Below, piece by piece: positions 8,276 to 17,096 of a DNA stretch of 64,000 bases (position 1 is its first letter; each line of letters begins with the position of its first letter). Under the pieces are notes generated by a model. That model was not told the DNA's origin and searched no databases. It saw only the letters and a list, made by a program, of their open reading frames with translations. The stretch covers positions 62,001 through 126,000 of the forward strand of contig NZ_JAVKPH010000008.1 in the NCBI RefSeq assembly GCF_031432425.1, read 5' to 3'. Source of the DNA: Ruixingdingia sedimenti. Lineage in GTDB: Bacteria; Pseudomonadota; Alphaproteobacteria; Rhodobacterales; Rhodobacteraceae. Both the position numbers and the translations under genes were made by a program.

Positions 8276-9292
8276 TTGGGCATCAGCGCGCTGACCCCCC
8301 CGCCCCGCCCCGAAGAGTTGACAGAGACGCTTCTGGAATTTCCCGACAACCGCCTGCTGATCGAACTTTGCGGCGAATTCGACCGCAATCTGGCGCAGGT
8401 CGAACATGGGCTGGGGGTGCAGATCCTGCGCCGGGGCAACCGGCTGGCGGTGATGGGCGAGGCGGCGGCGCGCCAGCAGGCGGCGCTGGTGCTCGAGGCG
8501 CTCTATGCCCGGCTCGAAGCCGGGCGCGGCGTGGGCTCGGGCGACATCGACGCGGCCCTGCGCCCGGCCCGCGGCGGCGATCCCGCGCGCGCGGGGGATG
8601 ACCAGCTGGAAATGTTCGGCGCGCAGGGGCTGGAACTGCGCACCCGCAAGAAGCCGGTCGAACCCCGGACAGAGGCGCAGAAGGCCTATGTCGCCAACCT
8701 TTTCAACCACGAACTCGGCTTCGGCATCGGGCCTGCGGGCACCGGCAAGACCTATCTGGCCGTCGCCGTGGGCGTGACGATGTTCATCGGCGGGCTGGTC
8801 GACAAGATCGTCCTGTCGCGCCCCGCGGTCGAGGCGGGCGAACGGTTGGGCTTCCTTCCCGGCGACATGAAGGAAAAGGTCGATCCCTACATGCAGCCGC
8901 TTTACGACGCGCTGAACGATTTCCTGCCGGCCAAGCAGGTCGAAAAGCTGATGCAGGAAAAGCGGATCGAGATCGCGCCGCTGGCCTTCATGCGGGGCCG
9001 CACGCTGTCGAACGCCTTCATCGTGCTGGACGAGGCGCAGAACGCCACCACCATGCAGATGAAGATGTTCCTGACCCGTCTGGGCGAGGGCAGCCGCATG
9101 GTCATCACCGGCGACCGCACGCAGGTGGACCTGCCGCGCGGCGTGGCCTCCGGCCTTGCCGATGCCGAACGGATCCTGAAGGGGGTCAAGGGCGTCAGCT
9201 TCAACTATTTCACCGCGCAGGACGTGGTGCGCCACCCGCTTGTCGCCCGCATCATCGAGGCGTATGACCGCGCGGATGGAGACGCTGGTTGA
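8276..9292 (+). CDS. phoH: PhoH-like ATPase (YbeZ type)
   Basis: 338 residues from a TTG start at 8276, chosen because AAGGA lies 8 bases upstream and the protein then begins (L/M)GISALTPPP, the usual alphaproteobacterial N-terminus. An N-terminal KH-like region (about 25-80) precedes the PhoH ATPase domain, with Walker A GPAGTGKTY (about residues 152-160) and Walker B FIVLDEAQN. This PhoH/YbeZ form works with the RNase YbeY in rRNA and ribosome quality control. Its 3' end overlaps ybeY, supporting the pairing. An upstream in-frame extension exists but has no ribosome-binding site. Confidence 0.95.
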   Translation: MGISALTPPPRPEELTETLLEFPDNRLLIELCGEFDRNLAQVEHGLGVQILRRGNRLAVMGEAAARQQAALVLEALYARLEAGRGVGSGDIDAALRPARGGDPARAGDDQLEMFGAQGLELRTRKKPVEPRTEAQKAYVANLFNHELGFGIGPAGTGKTYLAVAVGVTMFIGGLVDKIVLSRPAVEAGERLGFLPGDMKEKVDPYMQPLYDALNDFLPAKQVEKLMQEKRIEIAPLAFMRGRTLSNAFIVLDEAQNATTMQMKMFLTRLGEGSRMVITGDRTQVDLPRGVASGLADAERILKGVKGVSFNYFTAQDVVRHPLVARIIEAYDRADGDAG

Positions 9293-9779
9293 CACCGTGA
9301 TCGAGGACCCGAGGTGGGACGCCTTCGGCCTGCCCGCGCTGGCCGAAACGGCGGCCCATGCGGCGCTGGCCGAACTGGGGCTGCCGGCGCGGGGGTTCGC
9401 GATCTGCCTGATGGGCTGCGACGACGCGCGGATCGCGGATCTCAACGCCGATTTCCGCGGCAAGCCGCAGCCGACGAACGTCCTGTCATGGCCATCGGAC
9501 GAACGCGGGGCGGACCGGCCCGGCGATGCCCCCGGCCTGCCCGAACCGGGCGATGCGGACGACCCCGAGGAACTGGGCGACATCGCCATCGCGTATGAGA
9601 CCTGCATGGCCGAGGCGGCGGCGCAGGCCAAGCCCCCCCGCGACCATGTGGCGCATCTGATCGTCCATGGCGTCCTGCATCTGCTGGGCTACGACCATGT
9701 GGAAGACGCCGACGCCGCGCTGATGGAAAGGATCGAGATCAGCGCCCTTGCGCGGCTGGGTATTGCTGACCCATATTGA
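9276..9779 (+). CDS. ybeY: Endoribonuclease/rRNA maturation factor YbeY
   Basis: 167 residues with the zinc motif HGVLHLLGYDH (His131, His135, His141) near the C-terminus, diagnostic of YbeY metalloproteins involved in 16S rRNA 3'-end maturation and late ribosome quality control. I chose the ATG at 9276 (METLVDTVIEDPRW), which matches the family's usual N-terminus; an ATG at 9264 is also possible. It overlaps the phoH 3' end by 17 bases and is followed 40 bases later by corC, giving the familiar phoH-ybeY-corC-lnt order. Confidence 0.95.
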   Translation: METLVDTVIEDPRWDAFGLPALAETAAHAALAELGLPARGFAICLMGCDDARIADLNADFRGKPQPTNVLSWPSDERGADRPGDAPGLPEPGDADDPEELGDIAIAYETCMAEAAAQAKPPRDHVAHLIVHGVLHLLGYDHVEDADAALMERIEISALARLGIADPY

Positions 9780-9819
9780 TCCTGCGCCCCCTGCCGGGCG
9801 TGCCAGATGGAAAGGGACA

Positions 9820-10713
9820 ATGGGAAGTAGCAACGACGCGGTGGCCGAAGGACAGCCGGGCCAGTCCGCCGATCCTGACGAGGGTAGTAGTCAACGCGGC
9901 TTTTTCGGCCGCATCCTCAGCGCGCTGTCGCCTTCGGACCACGAATCCGACGAAGAGCCACCCGCGCGCAGCGCCGCCGCCACCGCGATTTCGGTGATGC
10001 ACAACTTGCGCCAGCAGCGGGTCTATGACGTGGCGATGCCCAAGGCCGAAATCGTCGCCGTGCCGCTGGACATCACCCGCGAGGAACTGGTCGAGGTCTT
10101 TCGCGAACACGGCTTTTCCCGGGTGCCGGTCTACAAGGACACGCTGGATTCGCCCCAGGGCCTTGTCATGCTCAAGGATTTCGCGCTGACCTACGGCTTC
10201 GGCAAGGAAAACGGCGCGTTCGATCTGAAAACACTGATCCGCCCGGTGATCTATGCGCCGCCGTCGATGCCGCTGGCCGTGTTGTTGCAGCGGATGCAGG
10301 CCGAACGGGTGCATATGGCGCTGGTGATCGACGAATACGGCGGCGTGGACGGGCTGGTCACGATCGAGGACCTGCTGGAAACCATCGTCGGCGACATCGC
10401 CGATGAACATGACATCGACGAGGACACCCTGTGGGTGGCCGAAAAGCCCGGCACCTATCTGGTGCAGGCCCGCATCCCGCTGGAGGAACTCGAATCCGTC
10501 ACCGGGCTTAGCCTGCGCGCCGACGAGGACGACGAGGATGTCGATACGCTCGGCGGGCTGGTGTTCCTGCGCGTGGGGCGGGTGCCGGAACGGGGCGAGG
10601 TCGTGGTGCACGAATCGGGGGCAGAGATCGAGGTGGTCGATGCCGATCCGCGGCGGATCAACCGGCTGCGGCTGCGCCTGCCCGGGGCGGCCCGCGGCGC
10701 GATTCCGGCCTGA
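9820..10713 (+). CDS. corC: CorC/TlyC-type CBS-domain protein
   Basis: 297 residues from the ATG at 9820, preceded by AAAGGGA. A low-complexity acidic N-terminus precedes two CBS domains (about residues 65-190). IDEYGGVDGLVTIEDLLETI ends the second CBS, and a CorC_HlyC transporter-associated domain (about 205-290) follows. No membrane segments are visible, so this is the soluble CorC form, not the DUF21 membrane form. It is annotated variously as a Mg/Co efflux accessory protein or hemolysin C. Its position between ybeY and lnt is conserved in many proteobacteria. Confidence 0.93.
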   Translation: MGSSNDAVAEGQPGQSADPDEGSSQRGFFGRILSALSPSDHESDEEPPARSAAATAISVMHNLRQQRVYDVAMPKAEIVAVPLDITREELVEVFREHGFSRVPVYKDTLDSPQGLVMLKDFALTYGFGKENGAFDLKTLIRPVIYAPPSMPLAVLLQRMQAERVHMALVIDEYGGVDGLVTIEDLLETIVGDIADEHDIDEDTLWVAEKPGTYLVQARIPLEELESVTGLSLRADEDDEDVDTLGGLVFLRVGRVPERGEVVVHESGAEIEVVDADPRRINRLRLRLPGAARGAIPA

Positions 10714-10722
10714 GGGCGCAGG

Positions 10723-12258
10723 TTGACGGGCAGGGCGGGGGCCTTCGGCATGCGTGCGCGGCAATGGGGCCTTGGGCTGTCGCGGCCTAGGGCGCTGATG
10801 CTGGCCGCCCTGCTGGGGGCCTTGGCGGCGCTTGGGCAGGTGCCGTTTTCGCTGTGGTTCGTGGCGCTGCCGGCCTGGGCGGCGGGGCTGGCGCTGATCG
10901 CTGCCGCGCCGCGCCCGGGGTTGGCGGCGGGGCGGGCGTGGCTGTTCGGCGCCGGGCATTTCGCCGTCGCGCTGCACTGGATCGTGGAACCGTTTCAGGT
11001 CGATCCCGCCCGCGACGGCTGGATGGCGCCCTTCGCGCTGGTCGGCATGGCCTTTGGGCTCGCGCTGTTCTGGGCGGGGGCCGGCTGGCTGGCGGCGCGG
11101 GTCATGCGCGATGGGCCGGGCCGTGCGCTGGCGCTGGTGGCGGCGCTGAGCCTGGCGGAGTTCATCCGCGGCCATATCTTCACCGGCTTTCCCTGGGCGC
11201 TGCCCGGCCATATCTGGATCGGCCTTGCGCCGATGCAGCTGGCCGCCTGGGTCGGGGCCTATGGGCTGACGTTGCTGACGCTGCTGGCGGTGGCGCTGCC
11301 CGCCGCGGCGGGCTGGCGCGGCGGGGCGGTGGGGGCGCTGCTGGTCGCGGGCATGGCGGCGGCGGGGTACTGGCAGGGGGCGCAGCCCGTGCCGCCCGCG
11401 CCGGGGCCGGTGGTCCGGCTGGTGCAGCCCAACGCCATCCAGTCGCTGAAATGGGACCCGGACTGGGCGCGCGAATTCTTCGGCCGTCAGATCGCCGCCA
11501 CCGCTGCCCCCGGCGACCGCCGCCCCGACCTGATCGTCTGGCCCGAAACCGCGGTGCCCTTCCTGCTGAACGACCCGGGCCGGGGGCTCGACCTGATCGC
11601 AGAGGCGGCGGATGGTGTTCCCGTCGCGCTCGGCATCCAGCGGACGGAAGGGTGGCGCGGCTTCAACAGCCTTGCGGTGCTGGCGACCGACGGCGCGATG
11701 CCCGCCATCAGCGCGGTCTATGACAAGCACCATCTGGTGCCCTTCGGCGAATATATCCCCTTCGGCGACCGGATGGCGGACTGGTTCGGCATCATCGCCT
11801 TTGCCGCGCAGGAAGGGCACGGCTATTCCGCCGGCCCGGGGCCGGAACTGATCGACCTCGGCCCCCTTGGCCGGGCGCTGCCGCTGATCTGCTACGAGGC
11901 CGTGTTTCCTCAGGACATCCGCCGCCTGCCGCGCGCCGACTGGCTGTTGCAGGTGACGAATGACGCCTGGTTCGGCGATCTGGCGGGGCCGTGGCAGCAC
12001 CTTAGCCTCGCCCGCCTGCGTGCGGTGGAACAGGGGCTGCCGCTGATGCGCGCGGCCAATACCGGCGTGACGGCGGTGGTCGATGCGCGCGGCCGCGTGC
12101 TGGCGCAGATGGGGTTGGGCGAGGTCGGCCATCTGGATGCGCCCCTGCCCGCCGCGCTGCCGCCCACCGTTTATGCCCGCGCGGGGGAATGGCCGTTCTT
12201 CGGCCTTCTTGCCACAGTCGCCCTTTTCGCCGCCATTCGCCGCAGGCGGCGCGATTGA
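10723..12258 (+). CDS. lnt: Apolipoprotein N-acyltransferase
   Basis: 511 residues if the TTG at 10723 (AGG just upstream) is used; the ATG at 10750 is an alternative that shortens the N-terminus by nine residues. An N-terminal block of about six transmembrane segments is followed by a nitrilase-like periplasmic domain. The catalytic triad is visible: Glu275 (WPETAVPF), Lys335 (YDKHHLVPFGEY) and Cys390 (LICYEAVFP). A final membrane helix precedes an arginine-rich tail. It transfers the third acyl chain to the N-terminal Cys of lipoproteins in the inner membrane. It follows corC by nine bases, in the usual operon order. Confidence 0.96.
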   Translation: MTGRAGAFGMRARQWGLGLSRPRALMLAALLGALAALGQVPFSLWFVALPAWAAGLALIAAAPRPGLAAGRAWLFGAGHFAVALHWIVEPFQVDPARDGWMAPFALVGMAFGLALFWAGAGWLAARVMRDGPGRALALVAALSLAEFIRGHIFTGFPWALPGHIWIGLAPMQLAAWVGAYGLTLLTLLAVALPAAAGWRGGAVGALLVAGMAAAGYWQGAQPVPPAPGPVVRLVQPNAIQSLKWDPDWAREFFGRQIAATAAPGDRRPDLIVWPETAVPFLLNDPGRGLDLIAEAADGVPVALGIQRTEGWRGFNSLAVLATDGAMPAISAVYDKHHLVPFGEYIPFGDRMADWFGIIAFAAQEGHGYSAGPGPELIDLGPLGRALPLICYEAVFPQDIRRLPRADWLLQVTNDAWFGDLAGPWQHLSLARLRAVEQGLPLMRAANTGVTAVVDARGRVLAQMGLGEVGHLDAPLPAALPPTVYARAGEWPFFGLLATVALFAAIRRRRRD

Positions 12259-12293
12259 CCTGCCCCCGCGGCGGGCCTAAGACTTCACCGAAC

Positions 12294-12339
12294 CGTCACA
12301 ACGGCTTCCTGGCGTGACGGGGATCAACCCAATGGAGCA
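12294..12339 (+). promoter_or_regulatory. SAM/SAH-type riboswitch upstream of metK
   Basis: CGTCAC (12294-12299) pairs with GTGACG (12314-12319), enclosing the conserved loop AACGGCTTCCTGGC. A linker then leads to AATGGAGCA, which holds the Shine-Dalgarno GGAG (12334-12337) eight bases before the metK ATG. The loop and the 3' ATGGAGCA are the conserved parts of the SAM-SAH riboswitch known upstream of metK in Rhodobacterales. There the 3' strand folds into a pseudoknot and sequesters the ribosome-binding site. This predicts translational repression of metK when SAM/SAH is high. Confidence 0.88.
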
Positions 12340-12345
12340 CTTCCC

Positions 12346-13512
12346 ATGCCGCGCAAGAACTATGTGTTTACCTCCGAATCCGTGTCGGAGGGGCACCCCG
12401 ACAAGCTGTGCGACCGCATTTCCGATGCGGTTCTCGACGCGCTTCTGACCGAAGAACCCAACGCGCGCGTCGCCTGCGAGACGTTCGCGACCTCGGGCCT
12501 TGTCGTGATTGGCGGCGAAGTCGGCCTGTCGAACCAGGAACGGCTGAAGGACTATATGGGCCGCATCGGCCAGATCGCCCGCGACTGCATCAAGGACATC
12601 GGATACGAACAGGAAAAGTTCCACTGGAACACCTGCCATGTGATGAACTTCCTGCACGAACAATCCGCCCATATCGCGCAGGGCGTGGACCGGGACGGTG
12701 CGGGCGATCAGGGCATCATGTTCGGCTATGCCGTGAACGAAACGCCGGAACTGATGCCCGCCCCGATCCAGTACGCCCATGCGATCCTGCGGCGGCTGGC
12801 AGAGGTGCGCAAATCCGGCAGGGAACCCGAACTGCGCCCCGACGCGAAATCGCAGCTTTCCGTGCGGTACGAGGATGGCAAGCCGGTCGAGGTCACGTCC
12901 ATCGTGCTGTCGCACCAGCACGCGCACGAGGGGCAGAGTTCAGACGACATCCGCGCCATCGTGGAGCCCTATATCCGCGAGGTGCTGCCCTCGGGCTGGA
13001 TCACCGACAAGACCGAGTGGCATGTGAACCCCACCGGCTGCTTCGTGATCGGCGGGCCGGATGGCGACGCCGGCCTGACCGGGCGCAAGATCATCGTGGA
13101 TACCTATGGCGGGGCCGCCCCGCATGGCGGCGGCGCGTTTTCCGGCAAGGACCCGACCAAGGTGGACCGCTCGGCCGCCTATGCCGCGCGCTATCTGGCC
13201 AAGAACGTGGTCGCGGCGGGGCTGGCGGAACGCTGCACGCTGCAACTGTCCTACGCCATCGGCGTCGCGCGGCCGCTGTCGATCTATGTCGACACCCACG
13301 GCACCGGCCGGGTGGAGGAAGAGGCGATCGAGCGGGCGGCGATGCAGGTGATGGACCTGACGCCGCGCGGGATCCGCGAACATCTGGGGCTCAACAAGCC
13401 GATCTACAGCCGCACCGCCGCCTATGGCCATTTCGGCCGCGCGCCGGAGGCGGACGGCGGTTTCAGCTGGGAAAAGACCGATCTGGTCGAGGCGCTGAAA
13501 AAAGCCGTCTGA
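12346..13512 (+). CDS. metK: S-adenosylmethionine synthetase
   Basis: 388 residues, full family length. Early motifs include FTSESVSEGHPDKLCD (the methionine/ATP-binding His), and the C-terminal half contains GGGAFSGKDPTKVDRSAAY, the signature lining the active site. It catalyses SAM formation from methionine and ATP. The leader contains a SAM/SAH-type riboswitch with the Shine-Dalgarno inside it, so translation is probably feedback-controlled by the product. A strong hairpin follows the stop codon, so metK appears to be monocistronic. Confidence 0.98.
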   Translation: MPRKNYVFTSESVSEGHPDKLCDRISDAVLDALLTEEPNARVACETFATSGLVVIGGEVGLSNQERLKDYMGRIGQIARDCIKDIGYEQEKFHWNTCHVMNFLHEQSAHIAQGVDRDGAGDQGIMFGYAVNETPELMPAPIQYAHAILRRLAEVRKSGREPELRPDAKSQLSVRYEDGKPVEVTSIVLSHQHAHEGQSSDDIRAIVEPYIREVLPSGWITDKTEWHVNPTGCFVIGGPDGDAGLTGRKIIVDTYGGAAPHGGGAFSGKDPTKVDRSAAYAARYLAKNVVAAGLAERCTLQLSYAIGVARPLSIYVDTHGTGRVEEEAIERAAMQVMDLTPRGIREHLGLNKPIYSRTAAYGHFGRAPEADGGFSWEKTDLVEALKKAV

Positions 13513-13530
13513 CCCCTGCCCATATCCTGC

Positions 13531-13556
13531 AAAGGGCGCCCCCCGGGGCGCCCTTT
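13531..13556 (+). terminator. Rho-independent-like terminator of metK
   Basis: AAAGGGCGCC (13531-13540) and GGCGCCCTTT (13547-13556) form a perfect 10-bp stem with loop CCCCGG, 18 bases after the metK stop. The A/T ends of the stem supply a short T-run. Confidence 0.8.
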
Positions 13557-13612
13557 CGCATTCTGCACCCCGGGGGCTTGCCCGCCGCGCCGGAACGCCC
13601 TACCCTGCGCGC

Positions 13613-13702
13613 ATTCCGTTGGGGTGCCCCGTTCCGGGGCTGAGAGGCATCGCGCCAACCCATCGAACCTGATCCGGGCAATACCGGCGTAGGGAACGGA
13701 GC
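13613..13702 (+). promoter_or_regulatory. TPP riboswitch (THI element)
   Basis: P1 is formed by TCCGTT (13615-13620) and AACGGA (13695-13700). Inside are the THI-box signatures GGGGTGCC, GGCTGAGA, GAACCTGATCC and ATACCGGCGTAGGGAA, the conserved pyrimidine- and pyrophosphate-sensing parts. It lies about 70 bases before thiD, the first of ten overlapping genes. The expected effect is lower expression of the whole operon when thiamin pyrophosphate is abundant. Confidence 0.95.
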
Positions 13703-13769
13703 AAGACCGGGCGTTCGCGCCCCTTATGCCCCCCGTGCCCTTCCCTGTTGTCCGTAACCGGAGGGGAAC

Positions 13770-14573
13770 ATGGCAAGGGTCGCAAGGCTTCTGATCATTG
13801 CGGGGTCCGACAGCGGCGGAGGGGCGGGGATTCAGGCCGACCTGAAGGCCGCATCCGCGCTTGGCGTCTATGCCATGACCGCCGTCACCGCGATCACGGC
13901 GCAGAATACGGTGGGCGTGCAGGCCGTGGCGGGCATCGACCCCGCGCTGGTGCGGGCGCAGATCGCATCGGTGCTGGACGACATCGGCGCGGATGCGGTG
14001 AAGATCGGGATGCTGGGTTCCGCCGCCGTCACCCGGGTGGTGGCCGAGGCGCTGGCGGGGTACGCGGGCCCGGTGGTGCTCGATCCCGTGATGGTGGCGA
14101 AATCGGGCGATACGCTGCTGGCGGATGCGGCCATCGGCGCGCTGCACGAATATCTGCTGCCCCGCGCCACCCTGCTGACCCCCAACCTGCCGGAGGCCGC
14201 GCGGCTTCTGGGCCTTGCGCCCGCGCGCGATGCGGCGGGGGCAGAGTTGCAGGGCCATGCGCTGCGGGCGCTCGGCCCCGGGGCGGTGCTGATGAAGGGC
14301 GGGCATGCGGCGGGGCCGGTCTGCCGCGACCTGCTGGTGACGCCCGGCGGCACGGCGGAATTCACCGCCCCCCGCATCGCCACCCGCAACACGCATGGCA
14401 CGGGCTGTTCGCTGTCGTCGGCCATCGCGGCGGAACTGGCCAAGGGCGCGGCGCTGGAACAGGCGGTGCGCCGGGCGCATGGCTGGCTGCACGGCGCCAT
14501 CGTCGCCGCCGACGGGTTGCAGATCGGGCAGGGCCACGGCCCCGTCCACCATTTCCACGAGGTCTGGGCATGA
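13770..14573 (+). CDS. thiD: Hydroxymethylpyrimidine/phosphomethylpyrimidine kinase
   Basis: 267 residues with the ribokinase-fold signatures IIAGSDSGGGAGIQADLK at the N-terminus, DPVMVAKSG in the middle, and THGTGCSLSSAIAAELAKG, which carries the catalytic GTGC-type anion hole. It phosphorylates HMP and then HMP-P to HMP-PP. The ATG is preceded by GGAGGGGAAC. It is the first gene after the TPP riboswitch and overlaps thiO by four bases. Residue length and motifs are those of a standalone ThiD. Confidence 0.97.
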   Translation: MARVARLLIIAGSDSGGGAGIQADLKAASALGVYAMTAVTAITAQNTVGVQAVAGIDPALVRAQIASVLDDIGADAVKIGMLGSAAVTRVVAEALAGYAGPVVLDPVMVAKSGDTLLADAAIGALHEYLLPRATLLTPNLPEAARLLGLAPARDAAGAELQGHALRALGPGAVLMKGGHAAGPVCRDLLVTPGGTAEFTAPRIATRNTHGTGCSLSSAIAAELAKGAALEQAVRRAHGWLHGAIVAADGLQIGQGHGPVHHFHEVWA

Positions 14574-15523
14574 CCCGCGTCACCGTCCTTGGCGCAGGTG
14601 TTGCGGGCCTTTGCGTGGCGCAGGAACTGGCCTGCCGCGGGGCGCAGGTCACGGTGATCGACCCGGCAGGCGCGCCCGGCCCCGGGGCCTGTTCGTGGTG
14701 GGCGGGCGGCATGCTCGCCCCCTTTTGCGAGGGCGAGGTGGCCGAACCCGAGGTCGTCGACCTGGGCCGGACGGCCGCCGCATGGTGGTGCGCGGCGGGG
14801 GCGGATGTGACCGATGCCGGAACGCTGGTGCTGGCGCTGTCGCGCGACCGGGCGGAGCTTGACCGCTTTGCCCGCCGCACGCAGGGCCACCGCTGGCTGG
14901 ACCGGGCGGGGATCGCCGGGCTGGAACCCGCGCTGGCCGAACGGTTCGACCGCGCGCTGTTCTTCGATACCGAGGCGCATCTGGCCCCGCGCGCCACGCT
15001 GACCGGCCTGCGCGACAGGCTGGCGGCGCGGGGTGTGGCGTTCCTGACCGAAGGTGCCCCGGAGGGGACGGTGATCGACTGCCGCGGCCTCGCCGCCCGC
15101 GACAGGCTGGCGGACCTGCGCGGGGTCAGGGGCGAAATGGCGGTCCTGCGCGCGCCGGGCCTTGGCCTTGCCCGCCCCGTCCGGCTGCTGCACCCGCGCC
15201 ATCCGCTCTACCTCGTGCCGCGGGGGGATGACGTCTACATGCTTGGCGCCACGCAGATCGAGGGCGACGGGCGCGGCCCCGCCACGCTGCGCGCGGTGGT
15301 GGAACTGCTGAACGCGGCCTATGCGATCCACCCCGCTTTCGCAGAGGCCGAGGTGCTGGAAATCGGCGCCGACGCCCGCCCCGCCTTCCCCGACAACATG
15401 CCGCGTGTGCTGCGGGCAGGCGGGCGGCTGCATGTCAACGGATTGTATCGGCACGGTTTTCTGCTGGCCCCCGCACTGGCGCGGCAGGCGGCGGATATGG
15501 TTCTGACGCAGGAGGGAACATGA
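14570..15523 (+). CDS. thiO: FAD-dependent glycine oxidase ThiO
   Basis: 317 residues of the DadA/ThiO amine oxidase family. The N-terminal FAD-binding motif VLGAGVAGLCVAQEL is followed by a D-amino-acid-oxidase-like substrate region. The conserved C-terminal segment HVNGLYRHGFLLAPALA is typical of ThiO. It oxidises glycine to the dehydroglycine needed for thiazole formation, which fits the aerobic pathway (no ThiH is seen). ATGA overlaps exist with thiD upstream and thiS downstream. Confidence 0.94.
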   Translation: MTRVTVLGAGVAGLCVAQELACRGAQVTVIDPAGAPGPGACSWWAGGMLAPFCEGEVAEPEVVDLGRTAAAWWCAAGADVTDAGTLVLALSRDRAELDRFARRTQGHRWLDRAGIAGLEPALAERFDRALFFDTEAHLAPRATLTGLRDRLAARGVAFLTEGAPEGTVIDCRGLAARDRLADLRGVRGEMAVLRAPGLGLARPVRLLHPRHPLYLVPRGDDVYMLGATQIEGDGRGPATLRAVVELLNAAYAIHPAFAEAEVLEIGADARPAFPDNMPRVLRAGGRLHVNGLYRHGFLLAPALARQAADMVLTQEGT

Positions 15524-15717
15524 ACATCATCGTGAACGGCGAACCCCGGCAGGTGACGGCCCCCGATCTGGCGGGCGCGCTGGCGGAACTGGGTTACGGC
15601 GGCGCGCGGGTGGCGACGGCGGTGAACGGGGCCTTCGTCCCCGCCGGGGCGCGGGCCGGGCAGGCACTGGCCGAAGGCGACCGGGTGGAGGTTCTGGCGC
15701 CAAGGCAAGGGGGCTGA
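15520..15717 (+). CDS. thiS: Sulfur carrier protein ThiS
   Basis: 65 residues with a ubiquitin-like beta-grasp pattern (MNIIVNGEP..., VATAVNGAFVP, GDRVEVLAP) and the diagnostic C-terminal Gly-Gly that is adenylated by ThiF and thiocarboxylated. It overlaps the end of thiO by four bases and is separated from thiG by a single base. It delivers sulfur to ThiG in thiazole synthesis. Confidence 0.97.
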   Translation: MNIIVNGEPRQVTAPDLAGALAELGYGGARVATAVNGAFVPAGARAGQALAEGDRVEVLAPRQGG

Positions 15718-15718
15718 G

Positions 15719-16492
15719 ATGCCGGTTTTCTATGGCACCGACATCGCCTCGTCCCTGATGCTGGGGACGGCGCAATACCCCTCGCCCAAGGTGCTGGCCG
15801 ATGCCTTTCGCCGGTCGGGCGCCGGGGTGGCCACCGTTTCGCTGCGCCGTGAAAGCGCGGCGGGCGGGGCGGGCCGGGCGTTCGGCGACCTGATCCGGGG
15901 CCTTGGCGTGCCTGTCCTGCCCAACACCGCCGGTTGCCACAGCGTGCGGGATGCCGTGACCACCGCCCATATGGCGCGGGAAGTCTTCGGCACCGACTGG
16001 ATCAAGCTGGAGGTCATCGGCCACCCCGACACGCTGCAACCCGACCCCTTCGGGTTGGTGGAGGCGGCGCGGATCCTTGCCGCCGACGGCTTCAAGGTCT
16101 TTCCCTATACGACCGAGGATGGCGTTCTGGCCGGCCGGCTGCTGGATGCGGGTTGTCGGGTGCTGATGCCTTGGGGCGCGCCCATCGGCACCGGGCGGGG
16201 GCTCGCCAACCCCTACGCCCTGCGCACCCTGCGCGCGCAGTTCCCCGATGTGCCGATGGTGATCGACGCGGGGTTGGGCCTGCCGAGCCATGCCGCGCAG
16301 GCGATGGAACTGGGCTTCGACGCCGTGCTGCTGAACACCGCCGTGGCGAAGGCGGGCGACCCGGCGGCGATGGCCGAGGCGTTCGCGCTCGCCGTCCGCG
16401 CCGGGCGGCTGGCCCATGGCGCCGACCCGATGGAGCCGCGCGACATGGCCGCGCCCTCGACCCCCGTTCTGGGACTGGCGGTGCTGGAGTGA
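15719..16492 (+). CDS. thiG: Thiazole synthase
   Basis: 257 residues, with the TIM-barrel signatures of ThiG. DWIKLEVIGHP contains the Lys that forms an imine with 1-deoxy-D-xylulose 5-phosphate, PYTTEDGVLAGRLLDAGC is conserved, and GAPIGTGRGLANP forms the phosphate loop. It condenses DXP, dehydroglycine (from ThiO) and ThiS-thiocarboxylate to the thiazole phosphate. It lies directly after thiS and just before thiE. Confidence 0.97.
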   Translation: MPVFYGTDIASSLMLGTAQYPSPKVLADAFRRSGAGVATVSLRRESAAGGAGRAFGDLIRGLGVPVLPNTAGCHSVRDAVTTAHMAREVFGTDWIKLEVIGHPDTLQPDPFGLVEAARILAADGFKVFPYTTEDGVLAGRLLDAGCRVLMPWGAPIGTGRGLANPYALRTLRAQFPDVPMVIDAGLGLPSHAAQAMELGFDAVLLNTAVAKAGDPAAMAEAFALAVRAGRLAHGADPMEPRDMAAPSTPVLGLAVLE

Positions 16493-16499
16493 TGCTGGA

Positions 16500-17096
16500 A
16501 TGAGCCTCGACCGTTTCTATCCCATCTTCGAGTCTGCCGACTGGCTGGCCCGCGCGCTGCCCCTTGGCGTGCGGCTGGTGCAGTTGCGCATCAAGGATGC
16601 CGCCCGCGATGCGCTGCGGGCAGAAATCGCCCGTTCCCGCGATCTCTGCCGTGCCGCCGGGGCGGTGCTGGTGGTCAACGACCATTGGCAAGAGGCGATG
16701 GACCTCGGCTGCGGCTGGATCCATCTGGGGCAGGAGGATCTGGATACCGCCGACCTGCCCGCGATCCGCCGCGCGGGGCTGCGGCTCGGCATCTCGACGC
16801 ATGACGAGGGCGAGCTGGACCGCGCCTTGGCATTGGCCCCGGACTATATCGCCCTCGGCCCCGTCTGGCCGACGATCCTCAAGCAGATGAAATGGCACCG
16901 GCAAGGGGTGGGCCGGCTGCGGGACTGGAAGGCCCGTATCGGCGGCATTCCCCTTGTCGCCATCGGCGGTCTGACCCCCGCGCGGGCGGCAGAGGCTTTC
17001 GCCGCCGGGGCCGACATCGCCTCGGTCGTCACCGACATCACCCTGAACCCCGACCCCGAAGCCCGCATCCGCCAGTGGGTAGGGGCGACGCGATGA
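16500..17096 (+). CDS. thiE: Thiamin-phosphate synthase
   Basis: 198 residues, slightly short for the family. Visible signatures are VQLRIKDA (pyrophosphate-binding region), LVVNDHW, GWIHLGQEDL and the phosphate-binding IGGLTPARAAEAFAAGAD. It joins HMP-PP (from ThiD) with thiazole phosphate (from ThiG). The ATG at 16500 lies eight bases after thiG; the 3' end overlaps thiF by four bases. The GPVWPTILKQMKWHRQG segment differs from the common GPIFPT-type loop but keeps the pattern. Confidence 0.92.
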   Translation: MSLDRFYPIFESADWLARALPLGVRLVQLRIKDAARDALRAEIARSRDLCRAAGAVLVVNDHWQEAMDLGCGWIHLGQEDLDTADLPAIRRAGLRLGISTHDEGELDRALALAPDYIALGPVWPTILKQMKWHRQGVGRLRDWKARIGGIPLVAIGGLTPARAAEAFAAGADIASVVTDITLNPDPEARIRQWVGATR

